Assembly (NCBI GenBank): GCA_033065855.1
Contig: JAVXUO010001968.1
Span: forward strand, 1-64,000
Origin: Escallonia rubra
Lineage: Eukaryota > Streptophyta > Magnoliopsida > Escalloniales > Escalloniaceae
Length of the DNA stretch: 64,000 bases
Direction of reading: 5' to 3'
Positions 58,201-64,000 of the stretch are shown here, in pieces; positions within the stretch are counted from its first letter, which is position 1, and every line of letters starts with the position of its first letter. The notes beneath the pieces are model-generated. The model worked only from the letters and a program-made list of their open reading frames with translations, did no database searches and was not told where the DNA came from. A program made the position numbers and the translations under genes.

Positions 58201-58990
58201 TTTTTTTTTTGGTTGAACGGAAATTTCATTAACTAAATCAGAAAAGTACAACCTAAAGGCACAAACGAACGTCCGGCCCTGAAAATAGAGTACCAAAAGT
58301 ACAACAAAAGAGCACACGTTGAGACTTGACTCTGGAATTTAAAGTGGCCAACATGGCCTTGCAAGAACACAGAAAAGATAAGTATTACTACTGTTGGATT
58401 TACAAAATCAAGATCGAATGGTAACGGGGTGGAAGAGATGCAGCGAGGCATCAATTTCGAGAGCCGCACGAAATGGCAGTTTATATTACTACCGCGGTTA
58501 TGGTCAGATCTTGAGGTGGAGCGTCTTCTCAAGGCCAGATCTGAAAGATCCGCAGTTCGAAAAGAATCGGCTTCATCCATCTCAACTAGATCCTTTATCT
58601 TCAAGCCAAAAACCCACCGAATCGAACCCGCCTCGTAGATTTCAACCCGAACCACCTTGATTGGAGGTCCGAATCTAGAATAACTTTTCAAATCTAAGGT
58701 TTGCAGGGTGGAAGGAGGAGATTTATGGCTGAAGATCTTCCGATCTGAGGGTGGGGGTGGAGATCGGGGCATGGATGATGGTGTTGGCGGATGGCGGCAG
58801 ATGTGTGATGCTGAGGAAGGGGGAACGAAAGACACGAAAAGAAACAAGAGAAGGAGGGCCTCCCCTTCTATCCTCACAGCCATGGAAGCTGAAGGAGGAA
58901 GAGGCGGCGGCTGGAGAGAAGAAGAGAAAAGGACTTTAGGGTTTTTTGAAAGAAGAGAAACCCTTATTGTTGACGGTATGCTTTGTTAAC
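58201..58990 (-). mobile_element. LINE-like (or other poly-A) retroinsert, minus strand
   Basis: On the minus strand the segment ends TTAGTTAATGAAATTTCCG, then TTCAACC and an A run (T run at 58201-58211), the usual tail of plant L1-type LINEs. It begins near 58990 with a GC-rich, Pro/Ser-coding leader. The 216-codon minus frame (58883-58233) contains no reverse transcriptase or endonuclease motif. It may be an internally deleted LINE or a processed copy of an unknown transcript. No target duplication was found. Confidence 0.45.
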
Positions 58991-59289
58991 TTGAGGATTC
59001 TGTCTTCTTGTGGACGTGCACATGGAGGAGACATAGCTGCGTCAATGAATTTTATCTTGGAGACTTTATCTGCCGTCAACACCAGCACGTAGGGAGGCGA
59101 TAACGTCTTTAGGACAGCGACTTTGCCGCGACTCTCACGGACCAGCTATTTCTATATCATTTTACTTCTCTAGATTACATAATTTTATCAAGAGTTCATC
59201 AATAATTACTTTTAATTATTTATTATTATTTTGCTATATTTTTGTTGTGGAAAATACAAGTCAAAGCCTATATTTTCCAACAAAATCTG
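58991..59289. other. Gene-free stretch
   Basis: Nothing recognised. Confidence 0.35.
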
Positions 59290-59376
59290 ATCGTAGTGGC
59301 ATATATAATCCAAAGTAAATATTACGTGGTATCCTTACTAGTAACCTACTTTGGATTATATATACCACTACGGTCA
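59290..59376. repeat. Long inverted repeat (hairpin)
   Basis: CGTAGTGGCATATATAATCC (about 59293-59312) plus AAAGTA pairs with TACTTTGGATTATATATACC plus ACTACG (about 59347-59372), giving a stem of about 26 bp with one mismatch and a loop of about 28 bases. It could be a small foldback element or the core of a MITE. Confidence 0.75.
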
Positions 59377-59563
59377 AATTTAAGGTTACTATGGAATAGA
59401 ATGGGAGATGGAGGCTGATGGGTGGCTAACGGTGGTCATGGTGGTACCACGGTGGTGGGTTCTTCAAAAGGAAAAAGAAAGAAGAGAAGGAATGAAGTAG
59501 TGGCATTTAAAAAAAAATAACCTACTAACTTAAGGGCAATAAAGTATTTTTCTTAAAACCGTT

Positions 59564-60625
59564 AGGTTTTTTAAGATTCCGTTTGGTCAACGGATATAGG
59601 TGTAATTTGTCCAAACTAATAGACACACATATAATTTCACCCTAATCTCAGGGACACTGCTGTAATTATCCCTAACATAAAAGCCTAATTCTCATTCTCC
59701 CCAACCCTTAACCCACCTCATTGCCCCCCCCCCCTCCCCCTACCCTCCCACCCTCACGTCGCCTTACCCTACAGTCCGCGCCTTCCCTCAATATCATCCT
59801 ATCGTCACCATATCTAGTCTCTTACCCCGCCATCGCCTACCTCTGATGCCTCTCATCTTCCCCGCCTGCCTCCGATCCAATTCTACCCACTCTTGTTACC
59901 GCCACCACCTGAACCCATAATCTCATCATACCCTGTCATTGCTCGACCCAGAGCTCCCAACGCACAACTGCCACCTCCTCCAGCCCACTTCTACTGCAGC
60001 CCCAACTGCCCACCTACCCCGTTTCTACCAGAGCCCTAATGCACTCCTCTACGCTGCTGTGAAAGAGCCAATCCACCCGCTCACCTCGTGGCTGCTGCTG
60101 CCACAACTTGTCCACCTTTGCAAACCTAACGCGCTCCCACAACGCTACTGTTAGTTTTGCATTGCTGTTGGGATAGTTGTCAATGGTGGCATTGTGTTGA
60201 TGTTGGAGATGGCTCACCAGCAGGCTTACGATGGCAGAGTTTGTACAGGTGGTGGTGATGCATAGTCACTGATTGAGAGTTCATGATGGCAGTAGGGTGG
60301 TCGCAGTAAACTTGGAGCGACTTTGGTTCGGATCTGACGAAATCTATGTTAGTTGAGTGGGAGAACTGGTGGTTAGTGGTGGATGGTTGAGGTTGATGAT
60401 GACGGCGCCAAGCGCAGTGGCGATGGTGCTCCGACGGCAGTGTTCAGGGGGGGAGAGATGGCATAATGACATATCAAGAGTTTAACTTCTAAGTCATGGG
60501 TAATATGGACATTTTAATGAAATTGTTACGTATTTAGTAATTCCGTTTGGTTAACAGACATTAAGGTTGTTTATACAAATTAATGGACACGAATGTAATT
60601 TCACCAACCTTAGGGATATGGGTCT
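59564..60625. repeat. Segment bounded by imperfect direct repeats
   Basis: About 59570-59660 and 60540-60630 share ATTCCGTTTGGT(C/T)AAC, then ATTAATGGACAC/CTAATAGACACA, GTAATTTCACC and a following A/T-rich stretch. Between them the left part is C-rich (poly-C at about 59726) and codes Pro/His/Ala-rich frames, and the right part is G-rich. This could be a small terminal-direct-repeat element. The 71-codon frame at 59939 has no recognised domain. Confidence 0.45.
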
Positions 60626-60644
60626 AAATTCTTACGCGATATAA

Positions 60645-60731
60645 GAGAGAGAGAGAGAGAGAGAGATAGTGCGTGTGTGTGTATATGTACACACACACAC
60701 ACACAGATATATATATATATATATATATATT
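60645..60731. repeat. Compound microsatellite (GA)n-(GT)n-(AC)n-(AT)n
   Basis: Four consecutive dinucleotide runs. Confidence 0.95.
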
Positions 60732-60779
60732 GTTCTAGACCCTCACATGTCATTTATGATTTTTGGAGCGGATCAATGA

Positions 60780-62007
60780 ATTTTGATTTTTTACAATATT
60801 CAAAATTGAGTCCTAATTGGTAACTATAGTGGTTAGGTATGTTTTAGAATTAGTTTTTAGTCCAAGGTATACTAATACATAACTTAATTAATAAAAAAAA
60901 AATAGGACTCCATTCAAGTAATATTAATCTAATATGTTAATTTTTATTTTTTAGATATATGAGTTTTTATATTGATGTCAGAGGGTGATTTTAATGATAC
61001 AATTAATAGTCAATATTAAGTCCTAATAAGTTAGCTCAATAATTAGTTAGAGTTTCAGAATGATTAGAATTAAATTTTCAATTTTATATGGCTTAAATAC
61101 GGACTCCATCCGAGATAATATTGAGACTTTTAGCGACATTTATAATGTTTATAATTCTAGTTCACATTGAAAACATTATTCGTCCATCCAAATAACATTA
61201 ATCAAATATGGTATTTTCGTTTTTTTTATATATATGAGTTTTTATATTCGTATTAAAGAGTAATTTTTACGGATACAATAGTCGAAATTAAGTCTTAATA
61301 AGTTAGTTCATTAATTAGTTAGAGTTTCAAAATGTTTAGAATTAGTTTTTCAGTTATATATGCCTTACTAATATATAAATTAATTTATTAAGAATTAAGG
61401 ACCCTATCCAAGAAAACACTTGAGACCTTTAGTACACACTTGTAGTGTTTTTAATTTTATTTCACATTGAAAATATTATTCGTCCTTCCAAGTAGTATTA
61501 AGCTATTATGTTATTTTCGTTTTTCTGTATATGAATTTTTTTATTCATACTACAGAGTGCTTTAAGGACATAATAGTCAAAATTAAGTCATAATAAGTTA
61601 ATTCACTAATTAGTTACAGTTTCAGATTGTTTAGAATTAATATTTCAATTAAATAATATTTACTAATATGAAAATTAATTAACTTGTTAAGAAATAAGAA
61701 CACCATTCAAGATAATATTAATAAAATATGTTCTTTTGTTTTTTCGAATATATGAATTATATATTCATAATTGAGAGTAGTTTTAAGGACACAATAGTCA
61801 AAATTAAGTCCTGATAACTTAGTTCATTAATTGGTTAGAGTTTCAGAATGTTTAGAATTACTTTTCAGTTGTATAATGCTTGTTATTATGCAAATTAACT
61901 TGCATGTCAAGAAATAAATTAAAGAGCCCATCCAAGATAATATTTGAGACCTTTAGTGACACTTCCAATGTTTATAATTCTATTTGATATTGGAAACATA
62001 ATTCCAT
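60780..62007. repeat. Degenerate tandem repeats, related to 53640-55037
   Basis: About five units of 220-260 bp share TTTTTATATTCAT, CAATAGTCAAAATTAAGTC, TAATAAGTTAGTTCA, AGAGTTTCAGAATG and GAGACCTTTAG. No coding frame. The array continues to the right of the hAT element. Confidence 0.7.
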
Positions 62008-62015
62008 GGTATGTC

Positions 62016-63150
62016 CAGTGTTGTTAAAGGCGCAGGCGCATCTAAGGCGCAAAAGGTCCCTGGAGCCTAGGCGCAAGGCGCAGGCTCTCGCCTTTTCGAA
62101 GCGAGGCGCGCGCCTTTTCGAAGCGAGGCGCAATATTAAAATAAATAAATAATAATACACTAAAACAATAAATTATGTAAAAAAAAATAACATGACAACT
62201 AACAAACTTCCCAACACTGGAAGAAGTTTCAAATTTCATCACATCATAATTTAACAAGTTTCCAAGAGAAGTCTTAAATCTACTGAAAAATAACAAATCA
62301 CCAAACATTTATGTTTTTTGGGCATCAATCCTCATTGTTTCTCCCCAGCTGCCTTCTTCTTTGCTTAAGTTACCAACATTGAAAGAGCATGGAAACTTTT
62401 GAATTAACAAATCAATTCGTTGTGCCAAACAGCCCCTCCAACTTCATTGTCCATCCCCTTCTGAAAATCTGTTATCATTTCTCATCAGTGCTTACCATAG
62501 CATCTCACAGCAAATCATAGCTAGCTTTGTCATTGAAGGGGGGGGGGATAAAAAGCACGAGACAGAATAAATTCATGACGTGAACATGGAGCAATGAAGC
62601 TCACCCGAGAGAGAGAGAAAGAGAGACAAACCTGCCACAACTGAGAAGCTGCTTATTTTGACCAGCAGAGTAGCAGTTGCAAAGAGGACCAGCAATGACG
62701 GCGGCTGAAGCAGTGCCAACGACTGGAGAGCAGACGGCTGGAGGAGACGGGAGATGCGACGGCGAGCGGAGACTAGAGATGCGATGGCGAGCAGAGACGG
62801 GAGATGCGACGGCGATGAACGTAGCAAAGCTTGGGTCTTGGGTCGTGAGGTGACTGTGAGAGACTGAGAGAGCTTGGGTCTTGGTCATGAATCAGAAACT
62901 AATTTGGGTGGTTTTGACTTGGTAAAGACAAAAAGAGAAAAAAATAAATCGACAGCCCACCGCCTACGTGAAAAAAATTGAACGGCCACACAGTCTTGTG
63001 CCTAGCTTGGCGCCTCCACCGCCGCTGCGTGCCTAGCGGCTGGGCACACTAGGCGCGCGCCTTCTTGAACACGCTGCGTCTAGGCCTAGGCGAGGCGCGC
63101 TGTGTGCGCCTAGCTGCGCCTTGCGCCTAGGCACGCTTTTAATAACACTG
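62016..63150. mobile_element. hAT-type transposon, non-autonomous (1135 bp)
   Basis: Terminal inverted repeats are CAGTGTTGTTAAAGGCG on the left and CAGTGTTATTAAAAGCG on the right, minus strand. A perfect 8-bp target duplication GGTATGTC lies at 62008-62015 and 63151-63158. Subterminal regions of about 100 bp are very GC-rich with many AGGCGC/GCGCCT repeats in both orientations. The interior (about 62140-62940) has ordinary composition, a poly-G run near 62538 and a repeat of GGAGATGCGACGGCGA type at 62745-62815. No transposase was seen; the minus-strand Ser/Leu-rich frames at 62573-62888 are unsupported. It may contain a captured piece of host sequence. Confidence 0.93.
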
Positions 63151-63158
63151 GGTATGTC

Positions 63159-64000
63159 AAGCAAATAAACTATCTCTCTACGATGACATGTCATGCAAAC
63201 TATCTCGCTTCACTTATTATCATACGAATATAAAAATGTATATATTTAAAAAAAATAACATAAGAGATTTAGAAGAGAAAAAAATGATGCTACAATTGAA
63301 ATAATAAAAATAACGTAAGAATTTATTCAAATCTATTTTTTTAATATATGCTCACAATAATGGGTGTAAAAATTTATCAATATAGTATATAGCTTTTAAA
63401 ATCATTTTTAAAAATTAAAAAAGTTGACGTTATTTTTTGGATGGAACCACTTGACCAACAAATAACTGTATAATTATTATGAATAAAAGTTGCAATAACG
63501 ATAAAACTTATTCGTAAATCTGATAGTTGAAAATAATTTAAAGTTATATACTAAGCATGTTAGCGTGTTTAAAGGTATGTAAATATTATTTTGGACGTGG
63601 TCCTTATTTTAAGTTTATTTAATTTTGCAGGAACTATATGAGGACTACATTAGGAAGCCTTATCTAATTTGAAAACTTATTCTAAAACTCCAAATATAAT
63701 AACTTTTTAGAATGTTTAGAAATAGTTTTTCAATTATATAAGGCTTACTAATATGGAAATCAACTTATTTAGAATTAAGGCCCCATCCAAGATAATTTTT
63801 GAGACCTTTAGCTACACTTATATATGTTTATTATTCTATTTCACATTGTAAACACAATTCGTCCATCCAAGTACTATTAATGTAATGTGTTATTTTCTTT
63901 TTTGGATATATGCATTTTATATTCATATCAGAGAGTAGATTTAAGGATATAATAATCAAAATTAAGTCTTAATAAGTTAGTTCATTAATTGGTTTGAATT
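63159..64000. repeat. Continuation of dispersed and degenerate tandem repeats
   Basis: 63480-63690 matches family 1 (5506-5700; TTTTGCAGGAACTAT and CTTATTC(A/G)TAAATCT). 63700-64000 again has the GAGACCTTTAG and AAGTCTTAATAAGTTAG units. No gene. Confidence 0.65.

Noticed and set aside
59939..60217. Pro/His/Leu-rich frames on both strands
   Set aside because: Composition artefact of the C-rich segment; no domain or splice context.

Overview
This window is nuclear DNA from a flowering plant, almost certainly a eudicot. The evidence is family-1 UDP-glycosyltransferase (UGT) genes with GT-AG introns, an AT-rich intergenic background, and plant-type Ty1/copia, CACTA, hAT, Helitron and LINE-like elements. 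There are also fragments of plastid acyl carrier protein, an APO-family organelle protein and mitochondrial ribosomal protein L53. The species cannot be fixed from the sequence, and I saw no rRNA, tRNA or bacterial feature.

The core is a plus-strand tandem array of UGT74-like genes with two coding exons split by a phase-0 intron. Gene 1 (1836-4679) is open throughout but has no ATG at its expected start. Gene 2 (17818-19266) has lost its 5' end next to a truncated CACTA element and carries a one-base frameshift. Gene 3 (20910-28709) is 5'-truncated and is split by a 4.8-kb copia element and a solo LTR, both with 5-bp target duplications. Gene 4 (34485-36811) is a segmental-duplication copy of gene 1 that lost most of exon 1. 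Gene 5 (55332-55925) is a divergent exon-2 relic. Gene 6 (57317-57961) is the only exon 1 with a proper ATG, but no exon 2 follows before the window ends. Genes 1-4 each keep an uninterrupted exon 2 of 241 codons. In genes 1, 3 and 4 the space between exon 1 and exon 2 holds a degraded second exon 1 of another subtype, so the array appears to have grown by unequal exchange that stacked first exons upstream of second exons.

Between the genes: 1-4995 is duplicated at 32023-37126. A roughly 2-kb AT-rich repeat family lies at 5.1-7.0, 37.5-39.45 and 63.5-63.7 kb, and a second family at 7.0-8.9, 29.2-30.3 and 42.7-44.6 kb. A Helitron-like family lies at 9.7-11.15 and 51.06-52.2 kb. A nested Helitron occupies 12.2-13.4 kb. 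The truncated CACTA element, with long minisatellites, covers 14.56-17.7 kb. A complete 3.2-kb CACTA element (39467-42703) carries a transduplicated mitochondrial L53 gene. The 44.6-55 kb stretch is gene-poor; it holds an APO fragment, a 66-bp minisatellite, LTR debris and a minus-strand copia gag fragment. The last 6 kb contain a LINE-like insert, a hairpin, direct repeats and a 1.1-kb hAT element with a perfect 8-bp target duplication.

If any UGT here is expressed, genes 1 and 6 are the best candidates. UGT74 enzymes move glucose from UDP-glucose to small acceptors such as salicylate, auxin-like acids or terpenoids; which acceptor applies here cannot be read from the sequence.
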